Below, in pieces: positions 1 to 7,997 of a DNA stretch of 64,000 nt; the stretch's first letter is position 1; each line of letters begins with the position of its first letter. The notes beneath the pieces were generated by a model, which saw nothing but the letters and a program-made list of their open reading frames with translations, searched no databases and was not told the DNA's origin. Source of the DNA: Beijerinckiaceae bacterium RH AL1 (GTDB taxonomy: Bacteria > Pseudomonadota > Alphaproteobacteria > Rhizobiales > Beijerinckiaceae). The DNA is taken from positions 3,844,597 through 3,908,596 of the forward strand of contig LR590083.2 of the NCBI GenBank assembly GCA_901457705.2. Reading direction: 5' to 3'. Position numbers and translations under genes: made by a program.

Positions 1-1
1 C

Positions 2-439
2 GCGATGATCGCCCATGTCGGCGTGCTCGCCGAGGCGCACCGCGCCGCGCTCGCCGACCGCGAGCCGCGCGACCCGCCGCTCGCCGAGGTGCTGGAGACG
101 ACCGAGCGCCTCGCCGGCACCGGCTCGACGATCGTCGTCGCCACCGCGCTCGACGCGCCGGGTCGCGACTTCGACGACGTCGTGCTGCGGCTCACGCGCA
201 AGCACGATCTCGTCTTCCTGCTCGTCGAGGACGCCTTCGAGTCCGAGCCGCCGCCCGGCGACTACCCCTTCTCCACCGCCGAGGGCGTCAGCGGCTGGCT
301 GCTCATCGATCGCAAGCGCGCCTCCGATGCCGTCGACCGCGTCGCGAGACTGCGGCGGCTCGGCGCTCAGGGCGCGCGCTTCGCCTCCGCCACCGCGCCG
401 GAGGAGAGCCTCCAGGTGCTGGAGAAGATCGATGGCTGA
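2..439 (+). CDS. DUF58 domain protein, C-terminal part (5' end outside window)
   Basis: The reading frame is open at the left edge, so only the last 145 or so residues are visible. DUF58 proteins accompany MoxR AAA+ ATPases and von Willebrand A proteins in Bat/aerotolerance-type operons. The identification rests mainly on that context, since the next genes are DUF4381, two VWA proteins, a TPR protein and BatD in the usual order. The stop codon lies inside the next gene (8-base overlap), so the two are translationally coupled. A moxR gene is expected just left of the window. The mxaRSACKL genes of methanol oxidisers have a related layout, but nothing visible decides between the two. Confidence 0.6.
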   Translation, partial: AMIAHVGVLAEAHRAALADREPRDPPLAEVLETTERLAGTGSTIVVATALDAPGRDFDDVVLRLTRKHDLVFLLVEDAFESEPPPGDYPFSTAEGVSGWLLIDRKRASDAVDRVARLRRLGAQGARFASATAPEESLQVLEKIDG

Positions 440-941
440 CGGTCTCGCGCGCGCGCTCGATATGATGCATCCGATGCGGGAGCCGCCGCAGCCGGCGAGC
501 CTCGCGCCGTTCGCGCTCGCCTTGGCAGTGGGCTGCGCCGCCGGGCTCGTGCTCCTGGCGCTGGCGATCCTTGCACGGCACCGCCGCGCCGGCCTGCGCG
601 ACGCGGCGGCGGCCGCGCTGGCGCGGACGCGGGCGCTGCCTCCGGGGGATCGTCTCGCCGCGCAGGCGGCGCTGCTGCGCCGCCTCGTGCGGCAGATCGC
701 GGGCGAGGACGCGGCGCGCCTGCAAGGCGCGGCGTGGCTGGCGGAACTCGACCGGGTGTTCGCGACGACGTTTTTCACCCAGCACGCGGGCGTCGCGTAC
801 GGCGATGCGCTGTATGCGGCGACGCTCCCCGACGTGGACGTGCTGGATGCGGAGCTGGCGCGGCTCTTTGCGAAGCTGCGCGCCCCAACCATCTCCCGGA
901 CAGCGGAGAAGCGTGCGTTGACGCCGGCGAGGGTCGGATGA
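432..941 (+). CDS. DUF4381 family membrane protein of Bat-type operon
   Basis: The protein has 169 residues and one clear transmembrane segment at about residues 24-48, followed by a basic stretch and a cytoplasmic helical domain. This matches the small DUF4381 proteins found between DUF58 and VWA genes. The start ATG lies 8 bases inside the preceding gene. The last dozen or so codons run into a dispersed palindromic repeat copy (about 930-1000), so the C-terminus appears to be supplied by, or trimmed by, the repeat. Function is unknown. It is inferred to be an inner-membrane scaffold for the VWA proteins. Confidence 0.7.
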   Translation: MADGLARALDMMHPMREPPQPASLAPFALALAVGCAAGLVLLALAILARHRRAGLRDAAAAALARTRALPPGDRLAAQAALLRRLVRQIAGEDAARLQGAAWLAELDRVFATTFFTQHAGVAYGDALYAATLPDVDVLDAELARLFAKLRAPTISRTAEKRALTPARVG

Positions 942-1000
942 GGGCTCATCCAACCCTGCTTCGCGGGGTCGCCTTCGTCCGCGAGCGGGAGACGGAAGGG
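930..1000. repeat. Degenerate copy of dispersed palindromic intergenic repeat
   Basis: This stretch contains CTCATCCAACCCTGCTTCGC followed by a GGGG-rich arm and a GCGGGAGACGGAAGG end. It aligns base for base, with several changes, to the better-preserved copy at 15100-15152. Such CTCATCCGACC...GCTTCGCGGGG elements are common between genes in G+C-rich alphaproteobacteria. It fills the gap between the DUF4381 gene and the first VWA gene. Confidence 0.6.
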
Positions 1001-1008
1001 GCTGCGGC

Positions 1009-1974
1009 ATGACGCACGGCTTCGACCTCGCGACGCCCTGGGCGCTGCTGCTGCTGCCTCTGCCCCTGCTCGTCGCGCTATGGCGGCGACACGGCACCGG
1101 CGCCGCGGCGGGGCTGCGCATCTCGGAGGCCTTGCGCGAGCGCCTTGCCGGCGATGCCCCGACGGTGCGGCCGCCCTCCAAGACCGCGATCCTGCGCTGG
1201 ATCGCCTGGGTGCTGCTCGTCGTCGCCCTCGCCGACCCGCGCCGCGTCGCCGCGACGCCCGCCCTGCCGGCGACGGGACGCGACATCCTCTTCACGCTCG
1301 ACCTCTCCGGCAGCATGGTCGCCAACGACATGCTCGACCACGGCAAGCCGATCACCCGCATCGCGCTCTTGAAGAAGATCGGCACCGAGCTGATCCGCCG
1401 CCGAGCCGGCGACCGCGTCGGGCTCGTCATCTTCGCCGAGCACGCGCTCGCGGCGGCGCCGCTCTCGTTCGATGCCGACGGCGTCGCGCGCGTGCTGGCG
1501 CAGACCGACATCGGCCTCGTCGGCCGCTCGACCGCGATGGGCGACGGGCTTGGGCTCGCGGTGAAGCGGCTCTCCGAATCCAAGGCGCCGACCCGCGTCA
1601 TCATCCTGCTCTCCGACGGGTCCAACAACGCCGGCTCGATGGACCCGTCCGGCGTCGCGGTGCTTGCGCACAAGCTCGGCATCCGCATCTACACCATCGG
1701 TTTTGGTCCAAACGACACGACGCGGCCCGAGGACGATCCCGACTCCGTCGACTACGTCGCGCTGCAACGATACGCCAAGGTCGGCGGCGGCGAGGCGTTC
1801 CGCGTCCGCAATGCCGAAGACTTCGAGGACGCCGGCAAGAAGATCGAGAAGCTGATCGCCGGCGAGGCGTTGGCGCCGCCCGCCGTCATCCACGACGACC
1901 TGTGGCCCTGGCCGGCCGGGGTCGCGATGGCGTCGGCCTTCGCGCTCGTCGTCATGCGCAGGCGGCCGAGATGA
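1009..1974 (+). CDS. VWA domain membrane protein (BatA-like)
   Basis: The 321-residue protein has transmembrane segments near residues 10-25 and 60-76, then a von Willebrand A domain with an intact metal-ion site (DLSGS at 98-102), and a last transmembrane segment near 300-316. This is the layout of BatA/MxaC-like proteins, which present a VWA domain on the periplasmic side of the membrane. It overlaps the next gene by ATGA at 1971-1974. VWA proteins in MoxR operons are thought to help assemble or metallate periplasmic complexes; the specific client here is unknown. Confidence 0.8.
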   Translation: MTHGFDLATPWALLLLPLPLLVALWRRHGTGAAAGLRISEALRERLAGDAPTVRPPSKTAILRWIAWVLLVVALADPRRVAATPALPATGRDILFTLDLSGSMVANDMLDHGKPITRIALLKKIGTELIRRRAGDRVGLVIFAEHALAAAPLSFDADGVARVLAQTDIGLVGRSTAMGDGLGLAVKRLSESKAPTRVIILLSDGSNNAGSMDPSGVAVLAHKLGIRIYTIGFGPNDTTRPEDDPDSVDYVALQRYAKVGGGEAFRVRNAEDFEDAGKKIEKLIAGEALAPPAVIHDDLWPWPAGVAMASAFALVVMRRRPR

Positions 1975-2882
1975 TCGCGCTCGGCCATGTCGCGCTGCTG
2001 CGCCCCTGGTGGCTCCTCGTGCTGCCGGTCGTCGTCGTGCTGTTCCTGCTATCGCGGCCGCGCGGCGGCATGCTCGCCGGCTGGGAGAAGGCCGCGGAGC
2101 CGCACCTGCTCGCGGCGATGGTCGCGCGCGGCGGCGCGGCCGGCGGCGGCTTCCGCGCGCCGCTGGTGCTCGCGACGCTCGTCCTCGGCATCCTCGCGCT
2201 GGCCGGGCCGGCGGTGCAGCGGGCGACGCACGACCGTCTGCGCAACCTCGACGCCACGGTGATCGTCGTCGACGTGTCGCAGGACATGGCATCGGGCGGC
2301 GCGATCCGCGAGGCCGCCGCAGCCGCGCACGACCTGCTGCAGCACCTCGGCGCGCGGCAAGCCGGCCTCATCGTCTATGCCGGCGACGCCTACGTGGCCT
2401 CGGCGCTCACCGACTATGTCGGCGGCATCGACACCGACCTCTTCTCGCTCGACGACACCACGGTGCCCGACCCCGGCGCGCGGCCGGACCGCGCCCTGGC
2501 GCAGGCGCGCAAGATGCTGGAGGAGGCGCACATCATCGCCGGCGACGTCATCCTGATCTCGGCCGGCGGCGGCCTCGAGGGCGCCGCGGCCGATCGCGCG
2601 GCGCAGGCGCTGGCCGCCGCCGGCCATCGCGTCTACGCGATGGCGGTGAAGGCCGGCCCGCGGCATGCGGCGGCGCTCCAGCGCGTCGCTGCGGCCGGAG
2701 ACGGCTTCGCCGTCGATGTCGGCGATCCCGGGCGCCTCTACGACGTGCTCGAGAACGAGGCGATCGCCCGCACCGGCAACAGCGTCGTCAACGCGCTCGA
2801 CTGGCGCGACCTCGGCCGCTATCTGCTGCTCCTGGCGGCGCTGCCGCTGCTCCTCGGCTTCCGCAAAACGGTGTCGGCATGA
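1971..2882 (+). CDS. VWA domain membrane protein (BatB-like) with altered MIDAS
   Basis: The protein has 303 residues with transmembrane segments near 11-28 and 62-80, a VWA-like domain, and a C-terminal segment near 280-298. The metal site reads DVSQD at 101-105 where DxSxS is expected, so the second serine is an aspartate. Metal binding may be altered or lost, unlike in the neighbouring BatA-like protein. The start was chosen for its ATGA overlap with the preceding stop. It is likely the second VWA partner of the Bat complex. Confidence 0.78.
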   Translation: MIALGHVALLRPWWLLVLPVVVVLFLLSRPRGGMLAGWEKAAEPHLLAAMVARGGAAGGGFRAPLVLATLVLGILALAGPAVQRATHDRLRNLDATVIVVDVSQDMASGGAIREAAAAAHDLLQHLGARQAGLIVYAGDAYVASALTDYVGGIDTDLFSLDDTTVPDPGARPDRALAQARKMLEEAHIIAGDVILISAGGGLEGAAADRAAQALAAAGHRVYAMAVKAGPRHAAALQRVAAAGDGFAVDVGDPGRLYDVLENEAIARTGNSVVNALDWRDLGRYLLLLAALPLLLGFRKTVSA

Positions 2883-2918
2883 CCGCTGGCATGAGAACGC
2901 GGCCATGAGAACGCTCGC

Positions 2919-3743
2919 ATGAGACGGCTTCTCGCACTCCTCCTCATCCTCGTCCCCTGCGTGGCGCTCGTCGCCTTCGGCCCCGCGCTGCTCGGCCACG
3001 CGCTCTTCGCCCTGGGCTTTCGTAGCGAGGGTGCACGACTGATGGGCAATGCCGGCTGGCGCGGCTACATGCTGGCGCGCGAAGGCCACTACAACGAAGC
3101 CGTCGCCGCCTTCGGCGACGCGCCGGCCTTCGCCTACGACCGCGGCAACGCGCTCGTCCGTGCCGCCCGCTACGAGGAGGCGCTCGACGCCTACGACGAC
3201 GCGCTCGCCGCCGACCCCGAGGACCAGGACGCCCGCTACAACCGCGCGCTCATCGCCAAGCTGCTCGACACCAAGATCCTCGCGCCGGGCCAGGCGCAGG
3301 GTAACGCCAACGCCATCGGCCGCCACTCGCGCACGCACGGCGGCACCGGCAACAAGGACGGCGAGACGAACAGCCTCGGCAACGGCTACGTCGGCAACCA
3401 GGAAAGCAACACGACATCCGGCACGCAGGGCTCGAGCTCGGTGGCCAAGCTCTCGAACGGCGGCAACCAGGCGACGGACTCGAATTCGCTGAAGGCCTCC
3501 GGCTCGGCCGGCGTCGCCTCGGGCGCGGGCCGCTCGGGCGGCGACCTCGCCGACATCACCCAGCAGCTCGCCTTCAACCAGCGCCGCTACGCGCCGATGT
3601 TCACCGCCAAGGTGCTGGAGCCGAACACGCAATGGCTCGAGACCGTGCCCGACGACCCCGGCAGCTTCCTGAAGCTGCAGATCCGCGCCGAGCGCAAGCG
3701 CCGCCAGGCGGAGGCCGAGCAGGCGACGGGAGGCGACGAGTGA
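2919..3743 (+). CDS. TPR membrane protein (BatC-like)
   Basis: The protein has 274 residues. A hydrophobic N-terminal segment (about residues 3-32) anchors it. Tetratricopeptide-type helices follow at about 45-112. Next comes a long Ser/Asn/Gly/Thr-rich low-complexity stretch (about 115-205) and a charged C-terminal helix. This matches TPR proteins placed between BatB and BatD. Its start lies in a run of three near-identical 14-base units, each beginning ATGAGA (at 2891, 2905 and 2919); only the last is in frame with the long coding region. The stop overlaps the GTG start of the next gene. Confidence 0.75.
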   Translation: MRRLLALLLILVPCVALVAFGPALLGHALFALGFRSEGARLMGNAGWRGYMLAREGHYNEAVAAFGDAPAFAYDRGNALVRAARYEEALDAYDDALAADPEDQDARYNRALIAKLLDTKILAPGQAQGNANAIGRHSRTHGGTGNKDGETNSLGNGYVGNQESNTTSGTQGSSSVAKLSNGGNQATDSNSLKASGSAGVASGAGRSGGDLADITQQLAFNQRRYAPMFTAKVLEPNTQWLETVPDDPGSFLKLQIRAERKRRQAEAEQATGGDE

Positions 3744-5110
3744 GGGTCGGGCGCGGTCTTCCGCATAGAGTTGCGCTCGCGCTTCTCGCCCTGCTCTGCC
3801 TCGCGGTCCCGGCTCTCGCCCAGACCGCCGGGCCGCCCGTTGATCCGTCGCTCGGCAGGGTCGAGGTCACCCTCGACCTGCCGAAGGACAAGCCGTTTGT
3901 CGGCGAGATGATCATCCTGCGGATCCGCTCGTTCATCCGCGCCTACATCGTGCTCGACCAGCTCCGGCAGCCGCCGATGGTCGACTTCGACGTGCAGCAG
4001 CTCGGCCGCGACAAGCCGATCGACGCCATGGTCGACGGCTACCGCGTTCAGGGCATCGAGCGCGACCTCGCGATCTTCCCGCAGCAGTCCGGCCGCCTCA
4101 TCATCCCGCCGTTCGTCCGGCACGTGACGATCGCCAACGACGACGGCTCGCGCTCCGAAGCCGACTTCGCCTCGAAGCCCGTCTACGTCGACATCCAGAA
4201 CTACCAGGCGATCAACCCCGCCGACGCCTGGTGGCTGCCGGTGAAGTCGCTGACCCTCACCGACAGCTGGGCGCCGGAGGCCGACGAGATCCCGGCCGGC
4301 ACGCTGGCGCGGCGCACGATCAAGGTCGAGGCCGTCGGCATGACGGCCGACCGCCTGCCGCCGCCGCCCGAGATGCGCGCGCCGGGGATCATCGCCTTCC
4401 GCGGTCCGACGACGAGGGAGACGCAGATCACCGAGGACGGCCCGATCGCGCACGCGACCTATCAGTGGGACCTGCGCCCGGCCACCGGCGCGCCGGCGCG
4501 GATGCCCGAGATTTCGATCCCGTGGTTCGACACGAGCGAGCGGCGGATGCGCCAGGCCGCCATCCCGGAGCGTTGGGTCGCCTATATCGGGACCTTCGTC
4601 CATGCGCGGCTCGAGAAGATCCCGAGCTTTTCCGAGCGGGTGATGCGGCCGGCGCCGATCGCGCTCGGCCTCGCCGGCTTCGCCTGGACGGCCGCACTCG
4701 TCGGCCTTCTGGTGACGCGGGCGCCGCGCGATCCCGAAGCGCGGCGCCTGCGCAGGGCGCTCGGACGCCTGAAGCGGGCGGCGCGCTTTCACGACGAGGC
4801 CGGCTTCCGCAATGCCGTCGCCGAGGTGGGACGCCTCGCGCCGGCACGGTGGCAGGCGGTTGCGGCCGTGCCCGGGATCGCCGCGGGCCTCGCGGCGCTG
4901 GACCGCGCGCGCTTCGGGCGCCAGGAAGCCGCGCCGCCGGCGCTCGCACCGCTGGCCGAGGCGATCGTGCGGACCTGGCGGGAGCTCGCGGCCCGGGCCG
5001 AGGCCCGCGAGCGCGCGAGCCTGCCGCCGCTCGACGACGACATCGGCGCCACGGCCCCGCCGAGCTGGCGCGCCCGGCTGCGCGACCTTGCGGCCTGGAG
5101 GCCGCGATAG
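3740..5110 (+). CDS. BatD-like exported protein
   Basis: The protein has 456 residues from a GTG start that overlaps the preceding stop (GTGA). A signal peptide (residues 1-27, ending ALAQ) is followed by beta-rich domains, and a transmembrane segment lies near 304-326 with a roughly 130-residue cytoplasmic tail. That is the BatD / oxygen-tolerance protein layout. Being last in the DUF58-DUF4381-VWA-VWA-TPR series supports the call. The stop codon TAG at 5108-5110 overlaps the apparent start of the next gene. Confidence 0.75.
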   Translation: MRVGRGLPHRVALALLALLCLAVPALAQTAGPPVDPSLGRVEVTLDLPKDKPFVGEMIILRIRSFIRAYIVLDQLRQPPMVDFDVQQLGRDKPIDAMVDGYRVQGIERDLAIFPQQSGRLIIPPFVRHVTIANDDGSRSEADFASKPVYVDIQNYQAINPADAWWLPVKSLTLTDSWAPEADEIPAGTLARRTIKVEAVGMTADRLPPPPEMRAPGIIAFRGPTTRETQITEDGPIAHATYQWDLRPATGAPARMPEISIPWFDTSERRMRQAAIPERWVAYIGTFVHARLEKIPSFSERVMRPAPIALGLAGFAWTAALVGLLVTRAPRDPEARRLRRALGRLKRAARFHDEAGFRNAVAEVGRLAPARWQAVAAVPGIAAGLAALDRARFGRQEAAPPALAPLAEAIVRTWRELAARAEARERASLPPLDDDIGATAPPSWRARLRDLAAWRPR

Positions 5111-6375
5111 ACGCGCGTCCCGAGATCGCGATCGTCGGCGCCGGCCCGGCCGGCCTCATGGCAGCCGAGGTCGCGGCGCGCGAGGGCGCGCGCGTGACGA
5201 TCTACGAGCGGATGCCCTCGCCGGCACGCAAGCTCTTGCTGGCGGGACGCGGCGGCCTGAACCTAACCCACAGCGAGCCCGCCGACGCCTTCCTCACGCG
5301 GTATGGCGAGGCGGCGCCGCACCTCGCCGGCGCGCTTGCCGCCTTCGACGCCACCGCGCTGCGGGCCTGGTGCGCAGAGCTCGGGATGCCAACCTTCGTC
5401 GGCACCAGCGGGCGCGTGTTCCCCGAGAGCTTCAAGACTTCGCCGCTGTTGCGGGCCTGGCTGCGCCGGCTCGGCGCGCAGGGCGTGACGCTCGCCGCGC
5501 GGCACCTCTGGACGGGCTTCGACCAGGCCGGCCGCCTCACCTTCGAGACGCCGGATGGCCCGAAGGTCATCGCGGCCGACGCGACGGTGCTGGCGCTCGG
5601 CGGCGCGAGCTGGCCGCATCTCGGCGGCGACGGCGCCTGGGTCGCGCCGCTCGCGGCCGCCGGCGTCGCCATCGCACCGCTGCAGCCGGCCAACTGCGGC
5701 TTCGCGGTGGATTGGTCGGAGGTGTTTCGCGACCGGTTCGCCGGCGTCCCGCTCAAGGCGGTGGGGCTGTCCTTCCAGGATCGGCACGCCCGCGGCGATC
5801 TCGTGATCACGCGGCACGGGCTCGAGGGCGGCGCGATCTACGCGCTGGCGCCGGCGCTGCGCGAAGCCATCGCCGCCACCGGCCACGCGATCCTGCACGT
5901 GGCGCTGCGGCCCGATGTGCCCGACGCGACGCTGGCGGCACGCTGGGCGCGTCGCGCGCGCAAGGACAGCCTGACGAATGCGCTGCGCAAGACACTCGGG
6001 CTCGCGCCCGCCGCGATCGGCCTGCTGCGCGAGGCCGCGCTGCCGGAGGCCACGACGCTCGCCGACCTCGGCGACGCGGCGCTGGCCCGGCTCGTCAATG
6101 ATGTACCTGTGCGTCTGACCGCGCCGATGCCGCTCGACCGCGCGATCTCGACGGCCGGGGGCGTGCGGTTCGACGACCTCGACGACACGCTGATGCTGCG
6201 CTCGAAGCCTGGCCTCTTCCTCGCCGGCGAGATGCTGAATTGGGAGGCACCGACCGGCGGTTACCTCCTGCAGGCCTGCTTCGCGACCGGGGCGGCCTCC
6301 GGGCGCGCCGCCGTGGCCTGGGCGCGCGAAAATTTTGCGGCGCACTCAAACCAGATGCCGCAATGTGAGTTATAA
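5107..6375 (+). CDS. HI0933-like NAD(P)/FAD-dependent flavoprotein
   Basis: The coding region has an N-terminal FAD-binding GAGPAG motif, a RKLLLAGRGGLNLTHS segment, and a C-terminal FAD-contacting region (FLAGEMLNWEAPTGGY). This is the BaiN / TIGR03862-like oxidoreductase family, whose substrate is unknown. No ATG, GTG or TTG start lies upstream of the dinucleotide motif in this frame. The first ATG (5158) would delete part of GAGPAG. A perfect GGAGG at 5097-5101 sits five bases before an ATA codon at 5107, which overlaps the batD stop, so I place the start there. A CTG at 5095 is the alternative. The family call is firm and the start is uncertain. Confidence 0.75.
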   Translation: MDARPEIAIVGAGPAGLMAAEVAAREGARVTIYERMPSPARKLLLAGRGGLNLTHSEPADAFLTRYGEAAPHLAGALAAFDATALRAWCAELGMPTFVGTSGRVFPESFKTSPLLRAWLRRLGAQGVTLAARHLWTGFDQAGRLTFETPDGPKVIAADATVLALGGASWPHLGGDGAWVAPLAAAGVAIAPLQPANCGFAVDWSEVFRDRFAGVPLKAVGLSFQDRHARGDLVITRHGLEGGAIYALAPALREAIAATGHAILHVALRPDVPDATLAARWARRARKDSLTNALRKTLGLAPAAIGLLREAALPEATTLADLGDAALARLVNDVPVRLTAPMPLDRAISTAGGVRFDDLDDTLMLRSKPGLFLAGEMLNWEAPTGGYLLQACFATGAASGRAAVAWARENFAAHSNQMPQCEL

Positions 6376-6411
6376 GGGTTCGACCGTGTTCCTTTCGGGT
6401 GATCGGTTGAA

Positions 6412-6454
6412 GGGCTGCCGCGCGGAATGCGAAACCTGCGGCGGCCCTTTCTTT
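6412..6454 (+). terminator. Intrinsic terminator after flavoprotein gene
   Basis: A 10-bp stem (6412-6421 with 6438-6447, one G-U pair) is followed by TTTCTTT. It lies 36 bases after the flavoprotein stop and just before the convergent Lrp gene. Confidence 0.6.
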
Positions 6455-6467
6455 GTGCGCACCGCTC

Positions 6468-6941
6468 CTAGTGGATCGGCAGGGCCGTCTCGGCCTTCAG
6501 GTTCTCCAGCGCGAAGCGGCTCTTGACGCTCTTCAGCGGCGCCAAGCCGACGAGGCGCTTGTAGAACGCGTCGAAGGCCGCCGTGTCGCTCACCACCACG
6601 CGCAGCATGTAGTCGACGTCGCCGGCCATGCGGTAGAAATCCATAACCTCCTTCATGGCGATGACGTCGGCGGCGAATTTTTCCTGCATCGCGGCCGAGT
6701 GCTCGCCGACCTCGATCGAGACGAAGGCCGTGAGGCCGAGCCCGAGCTTGACCTGGTCGAGCAGCGCGATCCGCCGCTTGATGAAGCCGGTCTGCTCGAG
6801 CCGCTGGAGCCGCTTCCAACACGGCGTCTGCGAGAGGCCGACGCGGTTGGCGATCTCGCCGATCGCCAGGGAGGCGTCGACCTGCACGATCGCGAGGATG
6901 CGCTTGTCGATGGCATCGAGCGGCTTGGGCGGCGTAGGCAT
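6468..6941 (-). CDS. Lrp/AsnC family transcriptional regulator
   Basis: The 157-residue protein has an N-terminal winged helix-turn-helix (about residues 8-58, containing IGEIANRVGLSQTPCWKRLQ) and a C-terminal RAM effector-binding domain. This is full length for a one-domain Lrp protein. The start was chosen at the codon giving MPTPPKPLDAIDKR because an AGG lies at good distance upstream; a longer reading to 7010 adds 23 unsupported residues. Lrp proteins bind amino acids and control their metabolism or export. No target gene is obvious nearby. Confidence 0.85.
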   Translation of the reverse strand: MPTPPKPLDAIDKRILAIVQVDASLAIGEIANRVGLSQTPCWKRLQRLEQTGFIKRRIALLDQVKLGLGLTAFVSIEVGEHSAAMQEKFAADVIAMKEVMDFYRMAGDVDYMLRVVVSDTAAFDAFYKRLVGLAPLKSVKSRFALENLKAETALPIH

Positions 6942-7201
6942 GCAGAAACCTCGGGCAACGGCGCCGGCGCTCGGATGCGACGGCACCGCTAGGAGAAACT
7001 TATTCTCCAAGCACTGTCAACGTGGCTTCCAGCATCGCGAAGCAAAAATTTCCGCCGCGGCGCGCAATACTTGGGCGGCAAATGAATGGACGCGCAGAAG
7101 GAATGCCAAGGGCGCGGCCGTTATTGGAATAAAGCTCCAAGGATGCTGCAGCCGGGAAACGATTTCGTCCACCCTCCGACGCAGCCGCTTCGTAAAGGAC
7201 C

Positions 7202-7837
7202 TCAGTCGCGCGGTTGCGGGACGGTTCGCAGGTAGGGCTTGATCGCCTTGAAGCCGTCCGGAAAGCGCTTGCGCGCGTCCTCGTCGGACACGGCCGGCAC
7301 GATGATCACGTCCTCGCCCTGCTTCCAGTTCACCGGCGTCGCCACCTGATGCTTGGCGGTGAGCTGCAGCGAGTCGATCACGCGCAGCACCTCGTCGAAG
7401 TTGCGGCCGGTCGAGGCGGGATAGGTGAGGGTGAGCTTCACCTTCTTGTCCGGCCCGATGACGAAGACCGAGCGCACCGTGAGCGTGTCGGACGCGTTCG
7501 GATGGATCATGCCGTAGAGGTCGGAGACCTTTCGGTCGGCATCGGCGATCAGCGGGAAGTTCGGGCGGGCGCCCTGCGTCTCCTCGATGTCGTCGGACCA
7601 GCGGCCGTGCGCCTCGAGCGGATCGACCGAGAGGCCGATGGCCTTCACGTTGCGACGGTCGAACTCCGGCTTCAGCTTCGCCGTGTAGCCGAGCTCGGTG
7701 GTGCAGACGGGCGTGAAATTCTTCGGGTGCGAGAACAGCACGACCCAGGAGTCACCCGCCCATTCGTGGAAGCGGATCCGGCCTTCGGTCGTCTCGGCCT
7801 CGAAATCGGGGGCGATGTCGCCCAGCTGCAGTGCCAT
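7202..7837 (-). CDS. 1-Cys peroxiredoxin (Prx6 subfamily)
   Basis: The 211-residue protein has the thioredoxin-fold peroxidase motif PVCTTE around residue 45, which is the only cysteine in the protein, so it is a true 1-Cys enzyme. The C-terminal dimerisation extension (NWKQGEDVIIVPAVS) is typical of the Prx6/AhpC-TSA subgroup. It reduces hydroperoxides in the cytoplasm and needs an outside reductant to resolve the sulfenic acid. It is transcribed alone. Confidence 0.92.
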   Translation of the reverse strand: MALQLGDIAPDFEAETTEGRIRFHEWAGDSWVVLFSHPKNFTPVCTTELGYTAKLKPEFDRRNVKAIGLSVDPLEAHGRWSDDIEETQGARPNFPLIADADRKVSDLYGMIHPNASDTLTVRSVFVIGPDKKVKLTLTYPASTGRNFDEVLRVIDSLQLTAKHQVATPVNWKQGEDVIIVPAVSDEDARKRFPDGFKAIKPYLRTVPQPRD

Positions 7838-7997
7838 GATCGTCTCCGAGGGGGGCGCGCGTGGGCCGCGCAGCGGCCGATTTACGCGAAAGGCGCGGCA
7901 GTGTCCGAGATGCGCTGGCCGAGGTCAACGAAACGTCGTTCCGAAGATGCCCCGCCCCAGAGACGAACTCTGTCGTGGCGCGGCATGGTTATGTGTC

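Noticed and set aside
303-1688. 461-codon reverse-strand frame across the Bat operon start
   Set aside because: Arg-rich shadow of the DUF58, DUF4381 and VWA genes.
2049-3632. 527-codon reverse-strand frame
   Set aside because: Shadow of the BatB- and BatC-like genes with no recognisable domain.
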